Assembly: GCA_019750135.1 (NCBI GenBank)
Contig: JAIEOV010000002.1
Location: forward strand, 124,001-188,000
Source of the DNA: Reyranella sp.
Lineage (GTDB): Bacteria > Pseudomonadota > Alphaproteobacteria > Reyranellales > Reyranellaceae
DNA length: 64,000 nt
Direction of reading: 5' to 3'
The translations under genes and the position numbers were made by a program. This document shows positions 8,657-17,800 of the stretch, piece after piece (position 1 is the stretch's first letter; each line of letters starts with the position of its first letter). The notes beneath the pieces are model-generated. The model made no database searches, was not told the DNA's origin, and worked only from the letters and a program-made list of their open reading frames with translations.

Positions 8657-9343
8657 ATGACGAGTATTTTACGCCGGCGCGGTCTGCTGGGTGTCGGAAT
8701 GGCGGGAGGACTTGTTCTCGCCACATCTGCGTTTGCCCGGGACACCAAGAAGCCGGGCGCCGACGAAGCCGCGTCGCCGCCCGAGCAGCTGATGCGCGGC
8801 CACGCCATCCTCGCGCGGGTGTTGCTGATTTATGAAGGCGGTTTGCGCCGCGCCGGCCAAGGCGAGGACATCGACCCTGCCGTGTTCACGCGGGCAGGCG
8901 AGATCACCAAGCGCTTCATCCACGGTCACCAGGAGAAGGTCGAGGAGGAGTTGGTGTTCGCGCAGTTCAAGAAGGCCGGCCGCATGGTTGAGCTCGTGGG
9001 CGTGCTCGCCAGCCAGCATACCGCAGGCGCCAGGCTCACCGACAAGATCCTCGCCGCTGCCCCGCAGGCCAAGAGCAAGGAGCCGCGCGAAGCCATGAGC
9101 AAGGATGTACAGACGCTGATCGCCATGTACCGCCCGCACATGGCTCGCGAGGCCACCGACGTCTTCCCGACGCTGCGCCATCTGGTGACCGCCGAGGAGT
9201 ACGCCGAGATCGCCGACGAGATGATGAAGCGCGAGCGCCAGGCCGTGGGCGCCGACGGCTTCGAAAAGGTCGCCAAGCAGGTGGCCGAGGTCGAGCAGGT
9301 GATCGGCATCGAGGACATCGGCGTGTTCACGCCGAAGAGCTGA
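8657..9343 (+). CDS. Tat-exported hemerythrin-domain protein
   Basis: A 228-residue protein with an N-terminal LRRRGLLGVGMAGGLVLATSAFA, a twin-arginine-like export signal. The mature part carries the histidines of a hemerythrin-like four-helix bundle: RGHAILARVLLIYE, FIHGHQEKVEEELVF, ASQHTAG and YRPHMAREATDVFPTL. Di-iron or oxygen/NO sensing or storage in the periplasm is an inference from the family. It is preceded by a good ribosome site (AAAGGAG) and by an EcfG-like promoter, hinting at stress expression. The gene ends 20 bases before the convergent peptide-transporter operon. Confidence 0.83.
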   Translation: MTSILRRRGLLGVGMAGGLVLATSAFARDTKKPGADEAASPPEQLMRGHAILARVLLIYEGGLRRAGQGEDIDPAVFTRAGEITKRFIHGHQEKVEEELVFAQFKKAGRMVELVGVLASQHTAGARLTDKILAAAPQAKSKEPREAMSKDVQTLIAMYRPHMAREATDVFPTLRHLVTAEEYAEIADEMMKRERQAVGADGFEKVAKQVAEVEQVIGIEDIGVFTPKS

Positions 9344-9362
9344 TTCGATCGTCCGCGCTTCG

Positions 9363-10364
9363 CTACCCCCGATAGTGGCAGGATACCCAATGCCCCGGCT
9401 TCGTCTCGCGCAGCTCGGGCACGCGCTGCGCGCAGTCGGGCTTCGCGATGGGGCAACGGGTGTGGAAGTGGCAGCCGGACGGCGGGCGGATCGGGTTGGG
9501 CACGTCGCCCTGCAGCATGATGCGCTTGCGCTTCACCGTGGGATCGGGGATCGGCACGGCCGACAGCAGCGCCTCGGTGTAGGGATGCAGCGGATTGTCA
9601 TAGAGCTCGCGCGAGGGCGCGATCTCGACGACGCGGCCGAGATACATCACCGCCACGCGCGTCGAGATGTGCTCGACCACACTGAGGTCATGGGCGATGA
9701 ACAGGTAGGTGAGGCCGAACTCCTCCTGCAGGTCCTCCAGCAGGTTGATCACCTGCGCCTGGATCGACACGTCGAGCGCCGACACCGGCTCGTCGCAGAC
9801 GATCAGCTTGGGCTCGACGGCGAGCGCACGGGCAATGCCGATGCGCTGGCGCTGACCGCCCGAGAATTCGTGCGGAAAGCGGTGCATGTGGTCGGGCTGC
9901 AATCCCACCGTCTCGAGGAGCTGCACCACGCGGTCTTCCATCGCCTTGGCGCTCGGCGCGAGCTTATGGATGGTGAGCGCCTCTCCGATGATCGCCCCCA
10001 CCTTCAGCCGCGGGTTCAGCGACGCATAGGGATCCTGGAAGATGATCTGCATGTCGCGGCGCAACGCCTGAAGCGCGCCGTGATCCATCTTGGTGACGTC
10101 GTTGCCCTGGAACCAGACCTCGCCCGAGCTGGGCTCGATCAGGCGCAGGATGCAGCGGCCGGTCGTCGACTTGCCGCAACCCGATTCGCCCACCAGGCCC
10201 AGGGTCTCGCCCTTGCCGATGTCGAAGCTGACGCCGTCGACGGCATGAACCTGGTCGACGGTGCGCGAGAGGATGCCGCCCTTGATCGCGAAGCGCTTGC
10301 GCAGGTCGCGAACCTTGAGGAGCTCTTGCGCGGGGGCGCCAGGGGTGACGGGGGGAGCGTTCAT
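9363..10364 (-). CDS. oligopeptide ABC transporter ATP-binding protein (OppF-like)
   Basis: A 333-residue ATPase from ATG 10364 ([18 protein letters not shown]). It has Walker [13 protein letters not shown]-loop [12 protein letters not shown], signature [15 protein letters not shown] and Walker [13 protein letters not shown], then the C-terminal oligopeptide-transporter domain with the cysteine set [14 protein letters not shown]. It is the last gene of the five-gene operon. Its start overlaps the stop of the OppD-like gene (ATGA). A much longer in-frame extension to 11198 is only the antisense reading of OppD. Confidence 0.93.
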   Translation of the reverse strand: MNAPPVTPGAPAQELLKVRDLRKRFAIKGGILSRTVDQVHAVDGVSFDIGKGETLGLVGESGCGKSTTGRCILRLIEPSSGEVWFQGNDVTKMDHGALQALRRDMQIIFQDPYASLNPRLKVGAIIGEALTIHKLAPSAKAMEDRVVQLLETVGLQPDHMHRFPHEFSGGQRQRIGIARALAVEPKLIVCDEPVSALDVSIQAQVINLLEDLQEEFGLTYLFIAHDLSVVEHISTRVAVMYLGRVVEIAPSRELYDNPLHPYTEALLSAVPIPDPTVKRKRIMLQGDVPNPIRPPSGCHFHTRCPIAKPDCAQRVPELRETKPGHWVSCHYRG

Positions 10365-11332
10365 AGCACGCACGCCACGCGATGGCCGGGCGCCACTTCC
10401 TTGAGCGGCGGCATGCCCTGGGTGCAGATATCCATCGCGTGCTTGCAGCGCGCGGCGAAGCGGCAGCCCTGCGGCGGGTTCAACAAGCTCGGCACGGTGC
10501 CTTGGATCGATTCCAAGCGCGCCTGGCGGCTCACCGCGCGATCGATGCGCGGGATGGAGCGGATCAGGCCCTGGGTATAGGGATGCCGCGGATCGCCGAA
10601 CAGGGCCTCGACCGGCGCCTCCTCGACGACCTTGCCGGCATACATCACCGTCACCCGCTGGCAGGTCTCGGCGACCACGCCCATGGCATGGGTGATCAGC
10701 ATGATCGCCATGCCGAACTTCTCCTTCATCTCCTGCATCAGCTCCAGGATCTGCGCCTGGATGGTGACGTCGAGCGCGGTGGTCGGCTCGTCGGCGATCA
10801 GGAGCTTGGGCTGACAGGAGAGCGCCATGGCGATCATGACGCGCTGGCGCATGCCGCCGGAGAACTGGTGCGGGTAGTCGTGCACGCGCTTCTGCGGATT
10901 GGGGATGTTGACCAGGCGCAGCATCTCGGCGGCGCCGGCCATCGCCTGCTTGGGCGACAGCTTCTGGTGCAGCGCGATCACCTCGGCGATCTGGTCGCCC
11001 ACCGTGTAGACCGGGTTCAGCGAGGTCATCGGCTCCTGGAAGATGATGGCGATCTCGCGGGCGCGGATCTTGTTCATCTCGTCCTGGTCGAGTGGGATCA
11101 GGTCCTTGCCCTGCCACAGGATCTGCCCGGCCTCGAAGCGACCCGGCGGCATGTCGATGAGCTTCAGCACGGAGCGCGCCGTCACGGTCTTGCCGCAACC
11201 CGATTCGCCCACCACGCCCATGGTCTCGCCGCGATCGATGCGCAGGTCGACACCGTCGACGGCGCGCACCATCCCATCCTCGGTCTTGAACCAGGTTTTC
11301 AGACCACGGATGTCCAACAAGGTATCTGGCAC
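10361..11332 (-). CDS. oligopeptide ABC transporter ATP-binding protein (OppD-like)
   Basis: A 323-residue ATPase beginning at GTG 11332 ([20 protein letters not shown]). Walker A is [14 protein letters not shown]-loop [12 protein letters not shown], signature [15 protein letters not shown], Walker [13 protein letters not shown]. The C-terminal extension has [14 protein letters not shown], as expected for OppD/DppD. The GTG start has AGGAG 11 bases upstream and lies 14 bases after the permease stop; no better ATG exists before the conserved region. Confidence 0.92.
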   Translation of the reverse strand: MPDTLLDIRGLKTWFKTEDGMVRAVDGVDLRIDRGETMGVVGESGCGKTVTARSVLKLIDMPPGRFEAGQILWQGKDLIPLDQDEMNKIRAREIAIIFQEPMTSLNPVYTVGDQIAEVIALHQKLSPKQAMAGAAEMLRLVNIPNPQKRVHDYPHQFSGGMRQRVMIAMALSCQPKLLIADEPTTALDVTIQAQILELMQEMKEKFGMAIMLITHAMGVVAETCQRVTVMYAGKVVEEAPVEALFGDPRHPYTQGLIRSIPRIDRAVSRQARLESIQGTVPSLLNPPQGCRFAARCKHAMDICTQGMPPLKEVAPGHRVACVL

Positions 11333-11346
11333 GCTGGCGCTTGCTC

Positions 11347-12306
11347 CTAGAGGACGCGGCGCGGATCGAAGGCGTCGCGCAGCCCGTCGCCGATGAAGTT
11401 GATGGCGAGCACGGTGAGGAAGATCGCGCCGCCCGGGAACAGCGCCCAGTGGGCGGCGATGTCGAGGTAGTCCTTGGCGTCGCGCAACATCGAGCCCCAG
11501 GTCGGGACGTCGGACGGGAAGCCGAGGCCGAGGAACGACAGGGTCGATTCGAAGATGATGGCGGCGGCGACGTCGATGGTGCCGACCACGATCACCGGGC
11601 CGAGCGCATTGGGCAGGATGTGCTGCACCACCTGGCGGACCTTGGAGGCGCCCAGCGCACGGGCCGCCTCGACGAATTCCTTCTCTCGCAGCGACAGGAA
11701 CTGGGCGCGCACCAGGCGCGCCACCGGCATCCAGCGCAGGCCGCCGATCACCACGACGATCAGCACGAAGGCGCCACCTTCCACCCCCAGGACCTTCTTC
11801 GCGGTGTCGCGGAAGAGATACATGACCAGCAGCAGCAGCGGCAGCGTCGGCAGCGCCAGGAAAAGGTCGGTGAGCCACATCAGGGCGGCGTCGACCCAAC
11901 CGCTCGCCATGCCGGCGACCGAGCCGACCAGGACGCCCACGGTCAGCGCGACCAGCATGGCGGCGAAGCCCACCGCCAGCGAGATGCGTCCGCCGTACAT
12001 CATGCGCGCCAGCAGGTCCTGCCCCAGATCGTCGGTGCCCAGCGGATGGGCAAGGGAGGGGCCCTGAAGCTTGGCGGCGAAGTCGATGTCGTTGATCGCC
12101 ACTGGCCAGACATAAGGACCGACCAGCACGCCCAGCACCAGGATCAGCAGCACGATGGCGCCGCTGACCGCCAGCACATGGCGGCGGAAACGGCGCCAGG
12201 TTTCCAGCGCCGGCGAGATCGAGCGCGCCCTGCGCGGCTGGACGGCGGCGACCTGCGCGGCCGGCGGTGCCTCAGCGGAAAGAGATGCGGGGGTCGAGCC
12301 AGCCAT
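11347..12306 (-). CDS. peptide ABC transporter permease (OppC-like)
   Basis: A 319-residue inner-membrane permease with a 30-residue cytoplasmic N-terminus, a first membrane span near residues 40-62, an extracytoplasmic loop with [21 protein letters not shown], and four or five more spans. The EAA loop [25 protein letters not shown] matches binding-protein-dependent transporters. Its start overlaps the OppB-like gene by 35 bases. The partner permease and two ATPases are encoded alongside. Confidence 0.92.
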   Translation of the reverse strand: MAGSTPASLSAEAPPAAQVAAVQPRRARSISPALETWRRFRRHVLAVSGAIVLLILVLGVLVGPYVWPVAINDIDFAAKLQGPSLAHPLGTDDLGQDLLARMMYGGRISLAVGFAAMLVALTVGVLVGSVAGMASGWVDAALMWLTDLFLALPTLPLLLLVMYLFRDTAKKVLGVEGGAFVLIVVVIGGLRWMPVARLVRAQFLSLREKEFVEAARALGASKVRQVVQHILPNALGPVIVVGTIDVAAAIIFESTLSFLGLGFPSDVPTWGSMLRDAKDYLDIAAHWALFPGGAIFLTVLAINFIGDGLRDAFDPRRVL

Positions 12307-13234
12307 AGAGGATGTCTGCGATGAGGTTGAAGAGGACGACGAGACAGGAGATCACGAAGGTGATGCCCATCACGACGGGCGTGTCGTTGGCGAGGATCGC
12401 AGCGATCAGCAGCGAGCCGATGCCGGGGACGCGGAAGATCTGCTCGGTGACGATGGCGCCGCCGAACACCGCCGGCAGCTGTAGCGCGATCAGCGTGACC
12501 ACCGGGATCAGGGCGTTGCGGACCACGTGCCTGACGATGACCTTGCGCTCGCCGATACCCTTGGAGCGCGCGGTCGTGACGTAGTCGAGGCGGATCACGT
12601 CGAGCACGGAGGAGCGCATGAAGCGCACCAGCGTTCCGGCCTGGGCGAGACCGAGCACGACGACCGGCATGATCGACTGTTTTATGTGCTCCCAGTAGAA
12701 GAGCCAGCCCTTGGCGTCGATATCGGCGCGATAGACGAAGGGCAACCAGTCGAGCTGGATCGAGAACACCAGGATCAGCACCAGGCCGGTGAAGAAGGTC
12801 GGCAACGAGAAGCCGATCATGGCGAAGGTGCTGGCGATCTGGTCGAAGACCGAATAGGGCCGGATCGCCGCCAGCACGCCGACCGGGATGGCGACCGAGA
12901 TGGCCAGGAGCTGCGAGGCGCCGATCACGATCAGCGTCACCGGCAGGCGCTGCAGGATCAGCTTGTCGACATCGATGCGGCTCTGGAAGGAGAAGCCCCA
13001 GTCGCCCTGCATCATGGCGGCGAGCCAATGCAGGTAGCGCTGCCACACCGGGTCGTCGAGCCCGAACTTGGCGCGCAACGCCATGCGGATCTCGGGCGGG
13101 ATGGCGGGGTTGGTGGCGAGCTCCTCGAACGGGTCGCCCGGCGCCATCGCGAGCACGCCGAACAGGATGATGCTGATCCCGAGCAGGCTCGGGATGGCGA
13201 TGAGGATGCGGCGGATGATGTACTGGCGGTTCAC
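12272..13234 (-). CDS. peptide ABC transporter permease (OppB-like)
   Basis: A 320-residue permease starting MNRQYIIRRILIAIPSLLGISI, with the family-typical first span, the periplasmic loop FGLDDPVWQRYLHWLAAMMQGDWGFS, and the EAA-type loop DYVTTARSKGIGERKVIVRHVVRNALIP. It ends with [12 protein letters not shown], standard for OppB. A small hairpin separates it from the substrate-binding gene upstream. Confidence 0.93.
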   Translation of the reverse strand: MNRQYIIRRILIAIPSLLGISIILFGVLAMAPGDPFEELATNPAIPPEIRMALRAKFGLDDPVWQRYLHWLAAMMQGDWGFSFQSRIDVDKLILQRLPVTLIVIGASQLLAISVAIPVGVLAAIRPYSVFDQIASTFAMIGFSLPTFFTGLVLILVFSIQLDWLPFVYRADIDAKGWLFYWEHIKQSIMPVVVLGLAQAGTLVRFMRSSVLDVIRLDYVTTARSKGIGERKVIVRHVVRNALIPVVTLIALQLPAVFGGAIVTEQIFRVPGIGSLLIAAILANDTPVVMGITFVISCLVVLFNLIADILYGWLDPRISFR

Positions 13235-13260
13235 GAGATGTCTCTCGAGACTATATGCAA

Positions 13261-13282
13261 TTCCGGGGCCGAAGCCCCGGAA
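13261..13282 (-). promoter_or_regulatory. intercistronic hairpin between substrate-binding and permease genes
   Basis: TTCCGGGGC (13261-13269) and GCCCCGGAA (13274-13282) form a perfect 9-bp stem with a CGAA loop. There is no T-run. Hairpins at this place commonly stabilise the upstream oppA message or cause partial termination, giving more binding protein than permease; here that is inference. Confidence 0.55.
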
Positions 13283-13299
13283 CTACAACGTTCAGTTGA

Positions 13300-15090
13300 T
13301 CACGCGTCTTTGTACCAGTTCTGGATATCCCAAGTGTTGTTGTCCCAGCCGCTCATGGCGGCGACCAGCTTATTGCCCATCGCCTGGACGGCCGGACGGG
13401 CGACGACCGGGATCACGACCTGATCGTTGATCACCATGTCGTTGCACTTGATGAACATGGCGGCGCGCTTGACCGGATCGACCTCGACCTGCGCCGCCTT
13501 GTGGACGTCGTCGTATTCCTTGTTCCGCCAGCGCGTGATGTTGCGGCCCTGCCACTTGTTCTCCTTGGTGGCCACCTCTTCGGTCAGAAACTGCTTCATG
13601 AACAGCTCCGGGTCGGGCTGCGTCATGGTCGTCGTATACATCTGCAGGTCGCAGTAGAACTTCGTATACGTGTCGGGGTTGGCGACGTCCGACGAGAAGA
13701 AAACCGACGCCGTCACCGACTTGATCTCGATATCGATGCCGGCCTTCTGGCAAGCCTGCTTGACGATGGCCTGGGTCTTCTGGCGCGGCTGGTTGATCGA
13801 GGTCTGGTAGACGAACTTCAGCTTCTTGCCATCCTTCTCGCGGATGCCGTCGGAACCCTTCTTCCATCCGGCCTTCTCGAGGATGTCGTTGGCCTTGTCG
13901 ACGTTGAACTCGAACTTGGTGTTCTTCGAACGGAAACGCTCCGGATTGTTGACGAAGTTCGCCGTGGCGATGCCGGTGCGGCCGTAGATGTGCTTCTCGA
14001 TCGAATCCTTGTCGACCAGCACCGAGAGCGCCTGGCGCACCGCAGGATCGGAAAGCATCGGGTGCTTGGTCTTGATGCTGGAGCGCTCGCCGTCGACCTC
14101 GGTCCACGGATCGGTGGTGTTGAGCTGAATGTGCTCGATATTGCCGCCGGCGGAGATCGAGACGCGGCCCTTGCCGCCCTTCTCCATGCGCTGAAGGATC
14201 TCGTCCTCGACCTGCATGTTCCAGGCGAAGTCGAACTCGCCGCTCTGCAGCACCGCGCGCGCCGCCGAGACGGCGTCGCCGCCGCCCTTCATTTCGAAGG
14301 CGTCGAAGTAGGGGCGATTCTCCATGTGGTAGTTGGGATTGATCTCACCCGAGACCATGTCGCCCGGCTTGAAGTCCTTGAACTTGTAGGCCCCCGTACC
14401 GACCGGTTTGAGATTGGTCGGCGCATCGCGCGACTTGCCGCCGCTATAGTCGGCGAACAGGTGCTTGGGGATGATCATGCCCTGGGCACCTACAAAGGCG
14501 AGAGCCCAGAAGGGGGTCGGCTTCGGGAACAGCACCTTGACCGTGTACTGGTCGACCTTCTCCACCATGACGTCCGTGTAGACGGCGCTGGTGGTGGCGG
14601 CGGTGGCGGGGTCCTTCGCGTACTCCCAATTGAAGACGACGTCGTCGGCGGTGAACGGCTTGCCGTCGTGCCATCTCACGCCCTGCTTCAGCTTCCAAAT
14701 CACCGACTTGCCGTCGGCCGCCAAAGTGCCGTCCTCGCGGCCGGGAATCGAGGCGGCCAGCACGGGCTGGAGGTTGCCGTCGGCGTCCCATCCTGCCAGC
14801 GGTTCATAGAAGAAGCGCGATGCGTCCTGATCCTTGGTGCCGACCGCGAAGTGCGGATTGAGAAGCGTCGGCCCCTGCCACCACAGGACCTTCAGAAGGC
14901 CGCCGCCGCCGCGCTTGGTCGGTTTGTATTGCGCTTTCGCCTGGGCGTGCGCCACGCCGCCAATCGCCAGCAATTGGGTCGCCATCGGTGCGGTCAGGCC
15001 GACCGCCAGCATCCGTTGTGCAAAGCCTCGTCGTGAAAGCTTCCCATGCTTCACGGCGCCGATCAGGCGGCGCAATTCTTGTTCGTTCAT
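13300..15090 (-). CDS. peptide ABC transporter substrate-binding protein (family 5)
   Basis: A 596-residue periplasmic solute-binding protein, the first gene of the operon. The N-terminus HGKLSRRGFAQRMLAVGLTAP..GVAHAQA is a twin-arginine signal with an AHA-Q cleavage site near residue 50. FFYEPLAGWDADGNLQPVLA and LKQGVRWHDGKPFTADDVVFNW are the SBP_bac_5 signature blocks. Its order with two permeases and two ATPases makes an Opp/Dpp uptake system almost certain. Peptide specificity is unknown. GGGAGCGAGTC precedes the ATG. Confidence 0.93.
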   Translation of the reverse strand: MNEQELRRLIGAVKHGKLSRRGFAQRMLAVGLTAPMATQLLAIGGVAHAQAKAQYKPTKRGGGGLLKVLWWQGPTLLNPHFAVGTKDQDASRFFYEPLAGWDADGNLQPVLAASIPGREDGTLAADGKSVIWKLKQGVRWHDGKPFTADDVVFNWEYAKDPATAATTSAVYTDVMVEKVDQYTVKVLFPKPTPFWALAFVGAQGMIIPKHLFADYSGGKSRDAPTNLKPVGTGAYKFKDFKPGDMVSGEINPNYHMENRPYFDAFEMKGGGDAVSAARAVLQSGEFDFAWNMQVEDEILQRMEKGGKGRVSISAGGNIEHIQLNTTDPWTEVDGERSSIKTKHPMLSDPAVRQALSVLVDKDSIEKHIYGRTGIATANFVNNPERFRSKNTKFEFNVDKANDILEKAGWKKGSDGIREKDGKKLKFVYQTSINQPRQKTQAIVKQACQKAGIDIEIKSVTASVFFSSDVANPDTYTKFYCDLQMYTTTMTQPDPELFMKQFLTEEVATKENKWQGRNITRWRNKEYDDVHKAAQVEVDPVKRAAMFIKCNDMVINDQVVIPVVARPAVQAMGNKLVAAMSGWDNNTWDIQNWYKDA

Positions 15091-15177
15091 GACTCGCTCC
15101 CTTACCCCTTCTCGTCATTCCCTGCGACGCTCTCGCTATCCTGCAAGATGCGTGCAAGTCTCAATCAGAACAGGACG

Positions 15178-15204
15178 CAACGGTCCCGTCAATGACGCCC
15201 GTTG
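15178..15204 (+). promoter_or_regulatory. leader hairpin before the SMR transporter gene
   Basis: CAACGG (15178-15183) pairs with CCGTTG (15199-15204), and CGTC/GACG pairs inside around AAT. The structure ends 6 bases before the TAAGGAG ribosome site of the following gene, so it could affect translation. It does not match a known guanidine riboswitch loop. No function is claimed. Confidence 0.35.
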
Positions 15205-15220
15205 TCGTTAAGGAGAAGAG

Positions 15221-15538
15221 ATGGCTTGGCTCTATCTTGTATTGGCAGGAATTTGCGAGATCGGCTGGCCGGTCGGACTGAAGCTCGGCTGGACGGACCA
15301 AGGGGCCCGGCCGTGGTGGATCGTCCTTGCCGTCGTCGCCATGACAGCCAGCGGCGCGTTGCTTTTATCGGCGCAGCGCGTCATTCCGATGGGAACGGCG
15401 TACGCTGTGTGGACGGGAATCGGCGCGGTCGGCGCATTCGTGGTGGGCATCCTGGCCTTCGGTGATTCGGCGTCGACCATGCGCATCGTCTCGATCGGGC
15501 TGATCGTCGCTGGCATCGTCGGCCTCAAGCTTGCGTGA
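15221..15538 (+). CDS. SMR family transporter (SugE/Gdx-like)
   Basis: A 105-residue four-span small multidrug resistance protein. The essential Glu13 is present in YLVLAGICEIGWPVGLKLG, with WxG-like and GTAYAVWTGIGAVGAF in span 3. The start MAWLYLVLAGICEI and the GTAYAVWTGIGAVG block are closer to SugE (guanidinium exporter) than to EmrE. It works as a dual-topology dimer in the inner membrane. The strong AAGGAG site precedes the ATG, behind a leader hairpin. The next gene begins 17 bases later and is likely co-transcribed. Confidence 0.9.
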   Translation: MAWLYLVLAGICEIGWPVGLKLGWTDQGARPWWIVLAVVAMTASGALLLSAQRVIPMGTAYAVWTGIGAVGAFVVGILAFGDSASTMRIVSIGLIVAGIVGLKLA

Positions 15539-15554
15539 AGAAGGAGAACAAACC

Positions 15555-16313
15555 ATGCGCATGAAAGACAAGGTGGCCCTGGTGTCCGGCGCGGCCGGTG
15601 GCATGGGCGCTGCGACCGCCCGGCTGTTCGCCCGCGAAGGCGCCAAGGCGGTCGTCGTCGCCGACGTCCTGGACAAGGAGGGCGAAGCGGTCGTCGCCGA
15701 CATCAAGAAGGCGGGCGGCACGGCGACCTATATGCATCTCGACGTCACCGACGAAGGCCAGTGGAAATCGGTGGTCGATAAGACCGTGGCGGCTCATGGC
15801 GGGCTCAACGTGCTGGTGAACAACGCCGGCATCTCGGGCTCCGCCGAGCAGGACCTCTACGACACGGCGGCCTGGAACCGGCTGATGGGCATCAACGCCA
15901 CCGGCGTGTTCCTCGGCATGAAGTACGGCATCGCCGCCATGAAGAAGGCCGGCAACGGCGGATCGGTGATCAACCTGTCGTCGATCTCCGGCATCGTCGG
16001 CCAGGGTTACATCCATGTCGGCTACAACGCTTCGAAGGGCGCCGTGCGCCTGATCACCAAGGCGGCGGCAGCGCAGCATGGCCGCGACCGCATCCGCGTC
16101 AACTCCGTCCATCCCGGCCTGATGCCGCCGATGCGCACGTCGGGCCGCACCGCCGATCCGGAAACGCGCGCCAAGACGCTGAAGGGTGTGCCAATGGGCC
16201 GCGCCGGCGAGGTCGACGAGGTTGCCTACGCCATCCTGTTCCTGGCGTCGGACGAATCGTCCTACATCACCGGGGCGGAGATCGTGGTCGACGGCGGCTG
16301 GACGGCGGTTTGA
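15555..16313 (+). CDS. SDR family oxidoreductase
   Basis: A 252-residue classical SDR: MRMKDKVALVSGAAGGMGAAT contains the TGxxxGxG-type motif (here SGAAGGMG), NNAGISG, then NLSSISG and YNASKGAVRLI for catalytic Ser, Tyr and Lys, and the C-terminal ASDESSYITGAEIVVDGGWT. That terminal block is typical of tetrameric 3-ketoacyl-reductase/hydroxysteroid-type members. ATG 15555 has AAGGAG 8 bases before it. Its stop overlaps the next start by one base (TGATG). Confidence 0.9.
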   Translation: MRMKDKVALVSGAAGGMGAATARLFAREGAKAVVVADVLDKEGEAVVADIKKAGGTATYMHLDVTDEGQWKSVVDKTVAAHGGLNVLVNNAGISGSAEQDLYDTAAWNRLMGINATGVFLGMKYGIAAMKKAGNGGSVINLSSISGIVGQGYIHVGYNASKGAVRLITKAAAAQHGRDRIRVNSVHPGLMPPMRTSGRTADPETRAKTLKGVPMGRAGEVDEVAYAILFLASDESSYITGAEIVVDGGWTAV

Positions 16314-16921
16314 TGACCGATCCGAAGAAACCTGCCACGACGATCATGCCGTGGCAGGTCCTGGACTCGAAGTACTCCTATCGCGATCGATGGCTGGCGG
16401 TGCGCAGCGACACGGTGCGCGTGCCCAACGGCACGATCCTGTCGCCCTACCACACCATCGAGTTCCCCGAATGGATCTGCGCGATCGCACTGACGCCCGA
16501 GCGTGAGATCGTGCTGATCGAGGAGTACCGCCACGGCATCGAGCGCAACTCCTTCGAGCTGCCGTGCGGCACGCCCGACCACGAAGGCGAAAGCGTGCTG
16601 GAGGCGACCAAGCGCGAGCTGCGCGAGGAGACAGGCTACGCTTCCGAGGAATGGCATGCGCTGGGATCGTCGACCGCCAACACCGCGCGACAGAACAATC
16701 GCGTGCACGCCTTCCTGGCGCTCGACGCCCGCAAGGTCGCCGAACCCGAGCTCGATGCCGGCGAGGTGATCACCACCCACCTTGTGCCGTGGGACGGCTT
16801 CCTGGCCGACCTCGCCGACGGCCGGTTGGAGATTCCCGGCCTGCACCTCGCCGCCTTGTGGCAGCTCCGGGTCTTCGCCAAGCAGTCGCGCGATCCGCGG
16901 CTGCTGGCGCTTGGTCTTTAG
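16313..16921 (+). CDS. Nudix hydrolase
   Basis: A 202-residue Nudix protein. The box PDHEGESVLEATKRELREETGY (16568-16636) has the REL-x-EE-x-GY core, with one extra residue between the first Gly and Glu compared with the consensus spacing. Flanking features (EEYRHGIERNSFELPCG) resemble ADP-ribose pyrophosphatases. The start is ATG 16313, overlapping the SDR stop, so the two are translationally coupled. Confidence 0.88.
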   Translation: MTDPKKPATTIMPWQVLDSKYSYRDRWLAVRSDTVRVPNGTILSPYHTIEFPEWICAIALTPEREIVLIEEYRHGIERNSFELPCGTPDHEGESVLEATKRELREETGYASEEWHALGSSTANTARQNNRVHAFLALDARKVAEPELDAGEVITTHLVPWDGFLADLADGRLEIPGLHLAALWQLRVFAKQSRDPRLLALGL

Positions 16922-16929
16922 ACTAAAGA

Positions 16930-17709
16930 CTAGGCGCGATAGCGCGCCGCGGCGTGGGACTGGCGGAAGTTGGGCACCATCGCCATCCGGGCGCCGGAGA
17001 AGGCATCCCACTGCGCGGCGTCGGGCAACGGCGGGATGGTCACAGGCTCGCGCCGATCGAAGCCGACCAGCGCCGCATCGACCAGCTCGTCGACCTCCAT
17101 CACGCCGGGGATGCTGTCGACGTCGCGGCCGGCATGGGTCCAGATCTCGGTGCGCGTGGCGCCGGGCAGCACGGCCTGGACATAGACGCCACGCGGGCCA
17201 AGCTCGCCCTGCAGCGACTGCGACAGGGTCAGCACGAAGGCTTTCGTGGCGGGATAGATGCCGGGGAACATTTCCGGCGCCAGCGCCAGCACCGAGGCCA
17301 CGTTGACGATGGCGCCGTCGCCTTCGGCCGCGAATCGCGGCGCCACGGCAGCGGCAAGCCGTGTGACCGCGGTGACGTTGAGACGGATGAGCCTGTCCAG
17401 CGACTCGAGGTCGGGATCGCTGAAGCCGCCGGGCACCGTCGTGCCGGCATTGTTGATCAGCAGCCCGATCCGCCCGTCCTGCTTCAAGCGGGCCTCGACC
17501 TTGCCGCGATCGGCCTGCTCGGTGAGGTCGGCGGCCAGCACCTCGACCGCGACGCCGGTCTCGCTCCTCAGGCGCTGCGCCAGCGCCTCGAGCTTGGCCT
17601 TGTCGCGCGCCACCAGGACGAGATCGTGGCCACGGCGCGCGAGCCGGTCGGCATAGACAGCGCCGATGCCCGAAGAGGCGCCGGTGACGAGAGCGGTGCG
17701 GTTGGTCAT
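16930..17709 (-). CDS. SDR family oxidoreductase, divergent from TetR regulator
   Basis: A 259-residue SDR of the DltE/YqjQ-like type: TGASSGIGAVYADRLARRGHDLVLVARDKAKL, NNAGTTVPGGF, and IYPATKAFVLTLSQSLQGEL with catalytic Tyr and Lys. The segment NVASVLALAP supplies the Ser. It is transcribed away from the tetR gene, and the intergenic region has two copies of an ATGACGATCGTCAT-type palindrome. Repression by the neighbour is therefore likely. Substrate unknown. Confidence 0.9.
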   Translation of the reverse strand: MTNRTALVTGASSGIGAVYADRLARRGHDLVLVARDKAKLEALAQRLRSETGVAVEVLAADLTEQADRGKVEARLKQDGRIGLLINNAGTTVPGGFSDPDLESLDRLIRLNVTAVTRLAAAVAPRFAAEGDGAIVNVASVLALAPEMFPGIYPATKAFVLTLSQSLQGELGPRGVYVQAVLPGATRTEIWTHAGRDVDSIPGVMEVDELVDAALVGFDRREPVTIPPLPDAAQWDAFSGARMAMVPNFRQSHAAARYRA

Positions 17710-17726
17710 TGCGAACTCCGTTTTTG

Positions 17727-17740
17727 ATGACGATCGTCAT
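17727..17740. promoter_or_regulatory. TetR-type operator, copy 1 (perfect palindrome)
   Basis: ATGACGATCGTCAT is a perfect 14-base palindrome, 18 bases upstream of the SDR start at 17709, placed to cover that gene's promoter or early leader. Confidence 0.65.
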
Positions 17741-17743
17741 ATA

Positions 17744-17773
17744 TTGCTTTTGATGGCGGTCGTCATGTATAAT
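17744..17773 (+). promoter_or_regulatory. sigma70-like promoter of the tetR gene with embedded operator copy 2
   Basis: TTGCTT (17744-17749) and TATAAT (17768-17773) are separated by 18 bases. The spacer contains ATGGCGGTCGTCAT (17753-17766), an imperfect second copy of the operator with the same right half. Its centre is 26 bases from that of copy 1. A repressor bound there would block both -35 and -10, consistent with autoregulation. Confidence 0.55.
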
Positions 17774-17800
17774 TTCGGCGGGCATCGGTGAGGGAATTTC

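Noticed and set aside
15160..15204. GCAAC-N18-CGTT before the SMR gene as another EcfG-like promoter
   Set aside because: The spacer is 18, outside the accepted 16-17, and the bases are also explained by the hairpin.
15160..15220. Guanidine-II (mini-ykkC) riboswitch upstream of the SMR gene
   Set aside because: The two ACGR hairpin loops that define the class are not present.
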